From Lachnospiraceae bacterium (GTDB lineage Bacteria; Bacillota; Clostridia; Lachnospirales; Lachnospiraceae), in the NCBI GenBank assembly GCA_022792535.1, contig JAAWBG010000052.1, positions 1 to 51,107 of the forward strand: DNA of 51,107 nucleotides, given 5' to 3'. A model generated the notes under the pieces. The model was not told the DNA's origin. It saw nothing but the letters and a program-made list of their open reading frames with translations, and made no database searches. Of this stretch, positions 18,505-26,773 are shown one piece after another. Numbering within the stretch: the stretch's first letter is position 1; every line of letters starts with the position of its first letter. The position numbers and the translations under genes are program-made.

Positions 18505-21159
18505 ATGAAATTTCAGGGACTTACAGATAAAGAAGTAGAAATTTCCAGAGAGCAGCATGGATCTAATGAGATTCCGGATTCGGAACCTACTACCTTCTGG
18601 GAAGAATTTAAGGAGACTTTTGGGGATCCGATGATCAAGATTCTGCTGGCTATTGCGGTGCTTATGATCGTCATGTTCTTTTTTGGCTACGCAGAGATTT
18701 ACGAGCCTTTGGGAACGATTGTGGCAGTATTGATCGTAGCCTTTGTCTCAGCGAAAACAGGAGTTGCAAGTGATACCAAGTACAGAGAATTAAAGGAAAA
18801 TACCAAGAAAGATCAATGTAAGGTGCATCGGAATCAGATGATCACAGTGATTGATGTGGATCACGTAGTGGTAGGAGATAAAGTACTCCTTCAGTCAGGA
18901 GATAAGATTCCGGCAGACGGCGTATTGATTTCTGGAAAACTCAGCGTGGACAATTCCGCCTTGAACGGGGAAGCAGAAGAGTGTAAAAAATCAGAGGTTA
19001 CCCAGGAAACTACCCTGGCAGAAGAGATCACAGGAGATACTTTTGTGGATTCTTATTCTCTGTTCCGGGGAGCAGTGGTTTTTGACGGAGAAGGCGTGCT
19101 GGATGTACAGAAGGTAGGCTTAAAAACCATGATGGGAAAAATGGCGGAGGAGATGCAGGAAGAGGAACCGGATTCTCCGCTGAAGGTAAAACTTTCCAAA
19201 CTGGCAAAGCAAATCTCCACCTTTGGCTATATCGGAGCAGTTGTGATTGCGGTGTTGTATTTCGTGTACTTTATCGTTTCAGCAGGAGGCGTGTCTGCAT
19301 ATTTCTCGATCGGAATTGAGGAAGTGATCAAGGACTTGGTAGAGGCAGTTTCTCTTGCAGTGGTAATTATTGTCTGCGCAGTGCCGGAAGGACTGCCTTT
19401 GATGATATCCCTGGTATTGATGCAGAATACCAGTAAGATGTTAGACCACAACGTGCTGGTGCGCAAAGCGGAGGGTATTGAGACTGCCGGATCTTTGAAT
19501 ATTCTGTTCAGCGATAAGACAGGAACCATCACAAAAGGAATGCTGGAAGTCGTGGACTTTTTCAATGCAGATGGAAGTTCCATTGAGATTTCAGAATTAG
19601 GAAAACATGAAAAAGTAAAAAGATTGTTGAACCTGGCCATCGGAAAAAATACCCAGTCTATGTTTGACGGGGAACACCGGGTAATCGGCGGCAACGCTAC
19701 CGATCAGGCTTTGATGAAATTCCTGGGAGAAGAGACGTTCCAGGCCCTGGAGGCAGATCAAGGCTGCGTGGTGTCAAAAGCTCAGGGATTTAACTCCACC
19801 AACAAGTTCAGCCAGGCAAGAATTGGCAGCGAAGGAAAAACCTTTTACAAGGGAGCGCCGGAACGTCTGCTGGCTTCTGCCGTAAAATATTTAGACGCCA
19901 ATGGCGAGATCAAAGAGATCAACAAAGAAGCCCTGGATCGAAAAATTGACGAGCTTGCTGCCAAGGCAATGCGTGTGCTGGCCTTTGGCTATTCAGAAAA
20001 AGAATTGACAGAAAATAAGATCAATGATGATATTGTCATTATTGGACTAGTGGGAATCCGGGATGATGTGAGACCGGAGGCCAGAGAAGCCATCGAGGAA
20101 GTACAGAAAGCCGGAATCCAGGTAGTTATGATTACTGGAGACCGTCTGGAGACAGCCGTTGCCATTGCAAAAGATGCGGGACTTCTCAAGAATGAGGCGG
20201 ACCGGGCGCTTTCTTCCGCTCAGTTAAATGAAATGTCAGACGAGGAAGTAAAGAAAATTATTCCTAATATCCGGGTAATTGCAAGAGCGCTGCCTACGGA
20301 CAAATCCAGAATGGTAAGGCTCTGTCAGGAAATGAATCTGGTGGTTGGAATGACAGGAGACGGCGTCAACGACTCCCCGGCTCTGAAACGTGCAGACGTG
20401 GGATTTGCTATGGGAAGCGGAACAGAAGCAGCTAAGGAAGCCGGAAAGATCGTAATTTTAGACGACAATTTTAAGTCCATCAAAGACGCTATTTGGTATG
20501 GCAGAACGATTTATCACAACATTTTGAAGTTCTGTAAATTCCAGCTGGTAATCAATGTGGCGGCAGTTGTGGTAAGTGCAATCGCACCGTTTTTTGGTGT
20601 GGAAGAACCTTTGAAGGTAACCCATCTTCTGTTTGTCAATCTGGTGATGGACGGCCTTGGGGCTATTATGCTGGGAAATGAACCGGCTCTGAAAAAATAT
20701 ATGGATGAAAAGCCCAGAAGAAGAGACGAGAATATCGTAAGCAGAAAAATGATGGCCCAGATCATTACCATGGGAGCCTGGTTAACCTTTATCAGCTTCC
20801 TGTATCTGAAACTGCCCTTCTTTCGGAATTTGTTTGAGACAGAAGAACAGCACTTGACTGGTTACTTTGTGCTCTTCATTGTCAGCGCTTTGTTTAACGG
20901 ATTTAATGTACGTGACGATAGGTTTGGCATTTTCAAGGGATTGAATGAGAACACAGGATTTTTGAAGGTATTTTTTACCATTATTTTGGTCCAGGCGTTA
21001 ATTGTAAATGCAGCGCTGGTTCCAGTGGAAGTGTTCACTTGGATCGGAAATATGTTTAGCTGCGTGCCCTTTGGCATTACAGGCTGGATTGCAGTAGTTC
21101 TGCTGGCAGTTACCATGATTCCAGTAGATCTGGCACGAAAGGTTATTGTAGAAAGATAA
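18505..21159 (+). CDS. Calcium-translocating P-type ATPase (PMCA type)
   Basis: An 884-residue P2B-like pump exporting Ca2+ from the cytosol at ATP cost. Features in order: cation ATPase N-domain with LTDKEVEISREQHGSNEI; actuator TGEA-equivalent SALNGEAEECKK; membrane helix 4 CAVPEGLPLMISL with the Glu ligand; phosphorylation loop FSDKTGTITKG; KGAPERLL nucleotide site; TGDGVNDSPALKRADVGFAMG hinge; and helix 6 NLVMDGLGAIML with the Asn and Asp Ca2+ ligands. All essential residues are present. It follows the TerD calcium-binding genes and ends at a strong terminator, so Ca2+ homeostasis is an integral part of this stress operon. Mn2+ transport is an alternative. Confidence 0.95.
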   Translation: MKFQGLTDKEVEISREQHGSNEIPDSEPTTFWEEFKETFGDPMIKILLAIAVLMIVMFFFGYAEIYEPLGTIVAVLIVAFVSAKTGVASDTKYRELKENTKKDQCKVHRNQMITVIDVDHVVVGDKVLLQSGDKIPADGVLISGKLSVDNSALNGEAEECKKSEVTQETTLAEEITGDTFVDSYSLFRGAVVFDGEGVLDVQKVGLKTMMGKMAEEMQEEEPDSPLKVKLSKLAKQISTFGYIGAVVIAVLYFVYFIVSAGGVSAYFSIGIEEVIKDLVEAVSLAVVIIVCAVPEGLPLMISLVLMQNTSKMLDHNVLVRKAEGIETAGSLNILFSDKTGTITKGMLEVVDFFNADGSSIEISELGKHEKVKRLLNLAIGKNTQSMFDGEHRVIGGNATDQALMKFLGEETFQALEADQGCVVSKAQGFNSTNKFSQARIGSEGKTFYKGAPERLLASAVKYLDANGEIKEINKEALDRKIDELAAKAMRVLAFGYSEKELTENKINDDIVIIGLVGIRDDVRPEAREAIEEVQKAGIQVVMITGDRLETAVAIAKDAGLLKNEADRALSSAQLNEMSDEEVKKIIPNIRVIARALPTDKSRMVRLCQEMNLVVGMTGDGVNDSPALKRADVGFAMGSGTEAAKEAGKIVILDDNFKSIKDAIWYGRTIYHNILKFCKFQLVINVAAVVVSAIAPFFGVEEPLKVTHLLFVNLVMDGLGAIMLGNEPALKKYMDEKPRRRDENIVSRKMMAQIITMGAWLTFISFLYLKLPFFRNLFETEEQHLTGYFVLFIVSALFNGFNVRDDRFGIFKGLNENTGFLKVFFTIILVQALIVNAALVPVEVFTWIGNMFSCVPFGITGWIAVVLLAVTMIPVDLARKVIVER

Positions 21160-21169
21160 ATAGCAAGAG

Positions 21170-21236
21170 ACTGCCGCAGTGAGTCAAAGATGCAGGTGTT
21201 TGAAATATCTGCACCCTGCCTGCGGCAGTTTTTTCT
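21170..21236 (+). terminator. Terminator of the Ter operon
   Basis: Outer stem ACTGCCGCAG (21170-21179) pairs with CTGCGGCAGT (21220-21229) around an inner GCAGGTG/CTGCACC-type hairpin. It is followed by a run of T with one C (21229-21236). A branched intrinsic terminator directly after the ATPase gene. Confidence 0.85.
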
Positions 21237-21240
21237 TCTA

Positions 21241-21284
21241 TAGGAAAGACCTTGTCACGCTGACGCGTAAATGTATCTTCCTAC
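21241..21284. repeat. Dispersed hairpin repeat, copy B
   Basis: Begins TAGGAAAGACCTTGTCACGC and ends ATGTATCTTCCTAC, with arms able to pair. Copy C at 30132-30166 shares 19 of the first 20 bases. Downstream sequence (TTGCGCACGCA near 21303) resembles ATGCGCACTCGCA near position 30, supporting a common element. Likely a small REP-like intergenic repeat. Confidence 0.6.
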
Positions 21285-21362
21285 TAGAAGAAAATATAGA
21301 GTTGCGCACGCAGAATTTCGTAAAACGATAATACCACTGGGATGAAATGGAGAAATGAAATT

Positions 21363-22154
21363 ATGATGGTATTCCATTCTGATTTGGACCATACGCTGAT
21401 CTATTCCTACAAACATGAGATCGGCCGGAAAAAGCGATGTGTGGAAATGTATCAAGGCAGGGAGATTTCCTTTATGACGGAATATTCCATTGAATTGCTG
21501 CAGAAAATCCGGCAGCAGGTGATTTTTGTGCCCACAACCACCAGAACCATAGAACAATACCAGAGAATTGATTTGGGCGGGGAGATTCCAGAATATGCTC
21601 TGGTGTGCAATGGAGGGATTCTGCTGGTGCAGGGACAGAGGGACGAGGAATGGTATCAGGAATCCAGAAGAATGATTCAAAATTGTCAGGAAGATTTACA
21701 TAGAGCAGAAGAGATTTTGCAGACAGATCCAGATGTTGACTTTGAAGTTCGAAATATTGAGCAGTTGTTTTTATTTACAAAAAGTGTCCGTCCAGAGCGG
21801 ACAATCTGTCGATTAAAGGACCAATTGGAATTTTCTCAGGTAGAAGTGTTTTCTAATGGGACGAAGGTGTATGCAGTTCCAGAAAAGCTAAACAAGGGTC
21901 AGGCGGTTCGACGGTTCCGCAAAAAAGTCCAGGCAGATCTGGTGGCGGCTGCAGGAGACAGCAGGTTTGATCTTCCTATGCTGACAGAGGCAGATCTTGG
22001 GTTGGCAGACTGGGAACTGAGAAAAGAAATGGAAAATATAAAAAAAGAAAGAGGAAAAAAGATTCTCTGTCTGGGAGAAGAAAAAATTTTTTCAGAGGAT
22101 CTTTTGGAGTATCTGCAAAGAATCGGAAAGAGAGAGCAAGATGAGTATCTTTAA
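21363..22154 (+). CDS. HAD-superfamily phosphatase (Cof type, Ter-linked)
   Basis: A 263-residue cytosolic haloacid-dehalogenase hydrolase. Motif I SDLDHTLIYS (about residue 5) carries the two catalytic Asp residues. Motif IV AAAGDSRFDLPMLTEADLG (about residue 196) carries the metal-binding acids. A cap domain fills the middle, as in Cof-like sugar-phosphate or nucleotide phosphatases. ATG at 21363 follows GGAGA by 9 nt; an ATG at 21342 lacks a ribosome site. HAD enzymes recur with the PRTase/HpcH genes of Ter clusters, so it may dephosphorylate the predicted metabolite. The 3' end overlaps the next gene by 14 nt. Confidence 0.85.
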   Translation: MMVFHSDLDHTLIYSYKHEIGRKKRCVEMYQGREISFMTEYSIELLQKIRQQVIFVPTTTRTIEQYQRIDLGGEIPEYALVCNGGILLVQGQRDEEWYQESRRMIQNCQEDLHRAEEILQTDPDVDFEVRNIEQLFLFTKSVRPERTICRLKDQLEFSQVEVFSNGTKVYAVPEKLNKGQAVRRFRKKVQADLVAAAGDSRFDLPMLTEADLGLADWELRKEMENIKKERGKKILCLGEEKIFSEDLLEYLQRIGKREQDEYL

Positions 22155-22935
22155 CATAGACAAAGAAAACAGAAAAGAAATCGCCTCCTTGTTTGAAGGA
22201 TGGGAGGAATCTTTGATCTGGTCCTGCCTCCAGGGATGTATGGGGGAAGCATGGGCGGACAAATTGGAACAGCCGGAATCTGCAAGGATCATGTTGGCTG
22301 ATTTCTGCTATTTTGCAGGAAAAGTGAATCAGGAACTGGTAAGGGAAGAAGTGAAAAACCAGAGCCGAGAGTTTGTGATTATGGTGCCGCCGCTAGATGA
22401 AACAGGGGAGGCATGGGCCAGAGAGATTGAGGAGGTTTACGGAGAGAGATGTAAAAGAGTGGAACGGTATGCCATTAAAAAAGAGCCCGGAATTTTTGAC
22501 AGAGAATATCTGCTGGGCATTGTGGAAGGACTGCCCAAAGAGTATGAAGTGAAGTTGATGGATGAAGAAATTTTCATCCAGACCAGAGCGCATTCCTGGT
22601 CTTTGGATTTCACTTCTCAGTTTGCAGATTATGAGGATTATCACAGCCGGGGGCTGGGGGCGGCGGTGCTCTGTCAGGGAGAACTGGTATCAGGGGCCTC
22701 TTCCTATACCGTATATCGAGAGGGAATTGAGATTGAGATCGGAACAAGAGAAGATCACAGAAGAAGGGGACTGGCTTCTGTCTGTGGAGCCAGATTGATT
22801 TTAGAATGTATGGAGCTGGGATGGTATCCAAGCTGGGATGCACAGAATTGGTGGTCCGTGAAATTGGCAGAAAAATTAGGGTATCATTTTGATCGAGCGT
22901 ATCCTGCTTATGAGGTGTTTTTAATAAAGTTATAG
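22141..22935 (+). CDS. GNAT acetyltransferase (ZmaR-like)
   Basis: A 264-residue acetyl-CoA-dependent N-acetyltransferase. The catalytic half lies at the C-terminus: EIEIGTREDHRRRGLASVCG (about residue 200) is the acetyl-CoA loop, followed by PSWDAQNWWSVKLAEKLGY. The long N-terminal region and the WDAxNxxS pattern suit the family that contains zwittermicin A resistance protein ZmaR. Its start overlaps the HAD gene by 14 nt, so the two are translated together. An acetylation step in the Ter-linked metabolite pathway, or self-protection, would be compatible; neither is proven. Confidence 0.83.
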   Translation: MSIFNIDKENRKEIASLFEGWEESLIWSCLQGCMGEAWADKLEQPESARIMLADFCYFAGKVNQELVREEVKNQSREFVIMVPPLDETGEAWAREIEEVYGERCKRVERYAIKKEPGIFDREYLLGIVEGLPKEYEVKLMDEEIFIQTRAHSWSLDFTSQFADYEDYHSRGLGAAVLCQGELVSGASSYTVYREGIEIEIGTREDHRRRGLASVCGARLILECMELGWYPSWDAQNWWSVKLAEKLGYHFDRAYPAYEVFLIKL

Positions 22936-22967
22936 CCCGCCAAACAAAAAACGGTGTTTGGCGGGCT
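22934..22967. terminator. Bidirectional terminator between GNAT and purine permease genes
   Basis: A 12-bp perfect stem (AGCCCGCCAAAC at 22934-22945, its complement at 22956-22967) with a 10-nt loop lies between convergent genes and overlaps the stop codon of the acetyltransferase gene. U-tracts are weak on both sides. Confidence 0.75.
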
Positions 22968-22995
22968 GTATCTTTATGTCCATCAGAATCACATT

Positions 22996-24366
22996 TTATA
23001 AAAAGATATATTTTAAGATAAACAGAACTGTCAGCACATACATTAAGATGCTGATTTTCTTTTCCTTTGCTTTACCGGTGATCAGGTTGATAATAGTCCA
23101 GGAGATCACGCCGATAGCGATTCCCTCTGAGATACTGTAAGCAAGAGGCATAGCGATGATACAGAGGAATGCCGGAATGGCCTCTCCCATATCTTCGAAA
23201 TTGATCTTTACCACAGAGCCCATCATATAGAAGCCTACAATAATCAGGGCAGGAGCAATGGCAAAAGAAGGAATGCTCAAAAACAGCGGGGAAAAGATCA
23301 CGGATAACAGGAATAAAAGAGCAGTGGTAAGGGAGGTAAGTCCGGTACGTCCGCCTGCTGTTACGCCGGAAGCGCTTTCTACATAAGTGGTGGTTGTGGA
23401 AGTTCCGAAGACTGCGCCCACACAGGTGGCAATAGCGTCGGATAACAGCGCAGGTTTGATCCGGGGCAGTTTCCCTTCTTCATCCAGCATGTCCGCTTTA
23501 GAGGAGACGCCGATCAATGTTCCCAGAGTGTCAAACAGGTCTACAAACAGGAAAGAGAACATGATAATGATAAAATCACCGATTTTAAAGCTGCTGAAAT
23601 CCACAGTAAAGACAGCGCCGAAAGTTTCTTTAAAAGAAGAAAAATCCAAGCTGACGATTCCAGAAGGAATCACAGAGTACATGCCTGCATCTGGAGATGG
23701 AACATAGATGCCTGCGACTTCACAGAGAATACCTAAAACCCAGGTGGCCAGAATACCAATCAAAATACCGCCTTTTACCTGTTTGACCAGTAAGACAGCA
23801 GTGATCAGCACACCAACCAGAGCCAGGATGGCTCCCACGCCTATGGAATGGAAAGTCTCTCCCTTAAAAGTCTGATAAGTAACCAGGGTAGCATCGCTGT
23901 GTACAATTAGTTTTGCATCCTGGAGCCCAATAAAAGCGATAAACAAACCGATACCTACGCTGACGGCAGATTTTAAAGTGGCAGGGATGGCATTAAAAAT
24001 GGCTTCCCTGACATTGGTCAGAGACAGGACGATGAAGATAACGCCTTCCACAAATACTGCAAATAATGCGATCTGCCAGGTATATCCCATGCCGATGACT
24101 ACCGTGTAAGCGAAATAGGCGTTCAGTCCCATACCAGGAGCCAGGGCAAAGGGATAATTAGCCATTAAGGCCATAAGCAGGGTTCCCACAAAGGAAGCCA
24201 GCGCAGTGGCGATCATGACTGCATTGGGATTCATGCCTGCAGCAGATAAGATATTGGGATTTACAGCCAGAATGTAAGCCATGGTCATAAAAGTGGTAAA
24301 TCCGGCAATAATCTCAGTCTTTAGGGTGGTGTTGTTTTTTTCTAACTTGAAAAACTTTTCCAACAT
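22996..24366 (-). CDS. NCS2-family purine (adenine/guanine/hypoxanthine) permease
   Basis: A 456-residue membrane protein with 13-14 helices, importing purine bases by proton symport. Family features of the AzgA-like branch are TEIIAGFTTFMTMAYILAVN at the N-terminus, PFALAPGMGLNAYFAYTVV (about residue 70), FVDLFDTLGTLIGV (about 278) and GTSTTTTYVESASGVTAGGRT (about 320), which contain the substrate-binding polar residues. The 190-nt upstream region is too short and lacks the conserved pattern for a purine riboswitch. Specificity cannot be assigned. Confidence 0.93.
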   Translation of the reverse strand: MLEKFFKLEKNNTTLKTEIIAGFTTFMTMAYILAVNPNILSAAGMNPNAVMIATALASFVGTLLMALMANYPFALAPGMGLNAYFAYTVVIGMGYTWQIALFAVFVEGVIFIVLSLTNVREAIFNAIPATLKSAVSVGIGLFIAFIGLQDAKLIVHSDATLVTYQTFKGETFHSIGVGAILALVGVLITAVLLVKQVKGGILIGILATWVLGILCEVAGIYVPSPDAGMYSVIPSGIVSLDFSSFKETFGAVFTVDFSSFKIGDFIIIMFSFLFVDLFDTLGTLIGVSSKADMLDEEGKLPRIKPALLSDAIATCVGAVFGTSTTTTYVESASGVTAGGRTGLTSLTTALLFLLSVIFSPLFLSIPSFAIAPALIIVGFYMMGSVVKINFEDMGEAIPAFLCIIAMPLAYSISEGIAIGVISWTIINLITGKAKEKKISILMYVLTVLFILKYIFL

Positions 24367-24555
24367 AAATTTACTCTCCTTAATTTTGTGATGATTATTG
24401 ATTCCGAGATATTATAACATGGATTTTCGTAAAATACTACGGGAAAATATTTTCCTGAGTTTTTAGAAAAACTACTTTTCCTTTGGTTCTGATTATGATA
24501 CAATAAGCAAAGTTTTCATATGATAGAAGCAGTAAGATATTGCAGGGGGCTGGAT

Positions 24556-25728
24556 ATGGTTACAGTATTGATAAACTTATGGATCAAAGAAAAAGAGGAT
24601 GTGAAAAATCCTGAGGTACGTCAGAAATATGGAATGCTTTGCGGGATGGTGGGGATTATCCTGAATATCTTTCTGTTTTTGGGAAAATTTTTGGCAGGAA
24701 CCATCAGTCATTCCATTTCCATTACAGCAGATGCTTTTAATAACTTGTCAGATGCAGGGTCTTCCTGTGTGACGCTGGTTGGTTTCAAAATGGCGGGTGC
24801 GAAACCGGACGTGGATCATCCCTTTGGCCATGGAAGGATTGAGTATGTGGCGGGTTTAATTGTATCAGGAGCCATTATTATTATGGCGTTTGAGCTGATT
24901 CGGACTTCTGTGGAGAAGATCATAGATCCTCATCCGGTAGAATTCAGTGCTTTGACAGCAGGAATCTTATTGGTATCTATTTTTGTCAAAATGTATATGG
25001 CATATTACAATTACCGGATTGGGAATAAAGTAGATTCTGCAGCGATGCGCGCCACAGCCACAGACAGTTTAAGCGACACCTGCGCTACTGCAGTAGTACT
25101 TCTGGCTTCTATTGTGGGGGAGATTACAGGAATGCAGATTGACGGTTACTGCGGCGTTCTGGTAGGGTTGTTTATTTTCTATGCCGGAATCAGCGCGGCA
25201 AGAGAGACCCTGAACCCTTTGCTTGGGCAGGCGCCGGAAAAAGAACTGGTGAAGCAGATTGAAGAAATCGTACTGTCCCATGAAGAAATCTGCGGAATTC
25301 ATGACCTGCTGGTTCATGACTACGGACCTGGAAGGCTGATGATATCCCTTCATGCGGAGGTTCCGGCAGAAGGAGATATTCTGGAACTGCACGATGTGAT
25401 AGATAATACGGAGACGGAACTGCGGGAGCAGCTCAATTGTGACGCAGTGATCCACATGGACCCGGTAGTGACAGAAGATGAACATATTCTTGCTCTGAAA
25501 AAGAAGATGGAAGAAATTATTAAATCCATGGATTCTATACTTTCCATGCATGACTTTCGGGTAGTGACAGGGCCTACCCATACGAATATGATTTTTGACG
25601 TAGTGATTCCCTTTCAATATCAAATCAGCGACGAGGCATTGGTAGAGCAGATAGCAGAAAAAACAAAGGGTTTATTGGGAGAAACATATTTTGTGGTAAT
25701 TCAGGTAGATCATGCATACTGCGGGTGA
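24556..25728 (+). CDS. Cation diffusion facilitator (CDF) metal exporter
   Basis: A 390-residue protein with six membrane segments exporting divalent metal (Zn2+, Mn2+, Fe2+ or Co2+) by proton exchange. The metal site is seen as ITADAFNNLSDAGSS (about residue 55) and, after the second helix pair, DVDHPFGHGRIEY (about 80). The cytosolic C-terminal domain (about 205-390) carries His/Asp-rich regulatory positions (VHDYGPGRLMISLHAEV, CDAVIHMDP) and is longer than in minimal CDFs. ATG at 24556 follows AGGGGG; an earlier in-frame ATG at 24520 is less likely. DAFNN instead of HAxxD is common in manganese or iron-type members, so Zn2+ specificity is uncertain. Confidence 0.92.
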   Translation: MVTVLINLWIKEKEDVKNPEVRQKYGMLCGMVGIILNIFLFLGKFLAGTISHSISITADAFNNLSDAGSSCVTLVGFKMAGAKPDVDHPFGHGRIEYVAGLIVSGAIIIMAFELIRTSVEKIIDPHPVEFSALTAGILLVSIFVKMYMAYYNYRIGNKVDSAAMRATATDSLSDTCATAVVLLASIVGEITGMQIDGYCGVLVGLFIFYAGISAARETLNPLLGQAPEKELVKQIEEIVLSHEEICGIHDLLVHDYGPGRLMISLHAEVPAEGDILELHDVIDNTETELREQLNCDAVIHMDPVVTEDEHILALKKKMEEIIKSMDSILSMHDFRVVTGPTHTNMIFDVVIPFQYQISDEALVEQIAEKTKGLLGETYFVVIQVDHAYCG

Positions 25729-25984
25729 AAATGTGAGATAGTACTTTTGTAACAAGGCTGAGAAAAAAGTAATTATAGGGATGCAGAGGAATCCCATAAC
25801 CCTTGAAAAAGTGTTCAGATTTTCTTTCGGAAAAGAGATTATTTCGGTGAAATTACCAGTTTTTTAGAAACTGCCTGAAAAAACTTGAAAAAGCAGGGCA
25901 GTTAGGGTATATTTGTTATGGTATGTGACACATGGGAACAGCTTGAATGTATGATAATAGTATTACATGGGAAAGAGAGATAAG
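25729..25984 (+). other. Intergenic region before the Crh-like gene
   Basis: No gene seen. A bulged hairpin (AACTGCCTG at 25869-25877 with CAGGGCAGTT at 25894-25903, A-rich loop) could end the CDF transcript, though no T-run follows. The downstream part likely contains the promoter of the next gene (a GATAAT-like -10 near 25950), but no convincing -35 was found. Confidence 0.4.
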
Positions 25985-26239
25985 ATGAGTGAGAAGACAA
26001 TTATTGTATCTAATGTAGCTAAAGAGTACAGCAATCCGATTGCAGAGTTGGTGCAGGTGGCATGTCAATTTGACAGTGAGATCAGGCTGGAAAACAGCGA
26101 AGCAAGAATTAATGCGAAAAGTATTATGGGAATCATGGCATTTAATCCGTCAAAAGGAATGACTGTGAATATAGTGGCTGATGGAAGCGATGAGGAAGAA
26201 GCTTTATTAGCAATGGAAAAATTTTTAGTCTGTCAGTAA
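25985..26239 (+). CDS. Crh-like HPr-fold regulatory protein (Tyr15, Ser46)
   Basis: An 84-residue HPr-domain protein. Numbering matches HPr exactly: where HPr has phospho-acceptor His15 and Arg17 this protein has Tyr15 and Asn17 (KEYSNPIAELV), so it cannot take phosphate from PTS Enzyme I. The regulatory site is intact: ARINAKSIMGIMAF places Ser at position 46, the HPr kinase target, with the hydrophobic surface that contacts CcpA. This is the logic of Bacillus Crh, which has Gln15. It is therefore probably a carbon-catabolite regulator rather than a sugar transporter component. ATG at 25985 is used; an ATG at 25967 is possible. It sits 21 nt before the DUF6465 gene. Confidence 0.85.
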   Translation: MSEKTIIVSNVAKEYSNPIAELVQVACQFDSEIRLENSEARINAKSIMGIMAFNPSKGMTVNIVADGSDEEEALLAMEKFLVCQ

Positions 26240-26260
26240 AGAATCAGGGAGGAAATAAAA

Positions 26261-26695
26261 ATGGATGACAAGAAAGACGTAAAAGTAACTCCGGTAAAAG
26301 AGGTAACTTCAACCAAACCTGCAGAGAAAGCTGTTGCGGCAGAAGCGAAAACGGCAGAGACTAAAAAAACTGTAGCAAAACCAGTAGAAGAACCGAAAAA
26401 AGAGACAGCAAAGAAGGAAACTGTGAAACAAGAAGCTCCCGCAAAGAAAACCGTGAAGAGAACCACGACAAAAAAGACAGAAGCTAAAAAAACGGAGAAA
26501 ATAGAAGAAATATATCTTCAATTCCATGGAAAAGAAATTTTTACAAAGGATGTTATGGAAAGAGCAAAACAGGCTTACATTTCAGAAGGACACAGAGAGT
26601 CTTCCATCAAATCTATTCGTCTGTATATCAAACCAGAGGAGAATATGGCATACTATGTCATTAATGAGAAAATTGCTGGCGGCGTAACGTTGTAG
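26261..26695 (+). CDS. DUF6465-family protein with Lys/Ala/Thr-rich tail
   Basis: A 144-residue soluble protein. Residues 1-80 are a strongly basic, disordered Lys/Ala/Thr/Glu tract resembling histone-like tails (for example KKTVKRTTTKKTEAKKTEK). Residues about 83-144 form a small globular domain beginning EEIYLQFHGKEIFTKDVMER and ending IKPEENMAYYVINEKIAGG, a pattern I associate with DUF6465 of Lachnospiraceae. Function unknown; the tail suggests nucleic-acid or envelope polymer binding (inference). A GGGAGG ribosome site precedes the ATG. Probably co-transcribed with the Crh-like gene. Confidence 0.8.
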   Translation: MDDKKDVKVTPVKEVTSTKPAEKAVAAEAKTAETKKTVAKPVEEPKKETAKKETVKQEAPAKKTVKRTTTKKTEAKKTEKIEEIYLQFHGKEIFTKDVMERAKQAYISEGHRESSIKSIRLYIKPEENMAYYVINEKIAGGVTL

Positions 26696-26721
26696 ATAGA
26701 ATATAATACGGAATGATAAAG

Positions 26722-26751
26722 ATCCACTTGTTGTGAGAACGGCAAGTGGAT
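26722..26751 (+). terminator. Possible weak terminator before receiver-synthetase gene
   Basis: Stem ATCCACTTG (26722-26730) with CAAGTGGAT (26743-26751), 12-nt loop, followed by TTGTTGT rather than a pure T-run. It may attenuate rather than stop transcription into the next gene 22 nt away. Confidence 0.5.
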
Positions 26752-26773
26752 TTGTTGTATAAGGAAGGGCAAT

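Noticed and set aside
24367..24555. Purine riboswitch before the NCS2 permease
   Set aside because: The leader is short and lacks the conserved junction and loop sequences of the purine aptamer.
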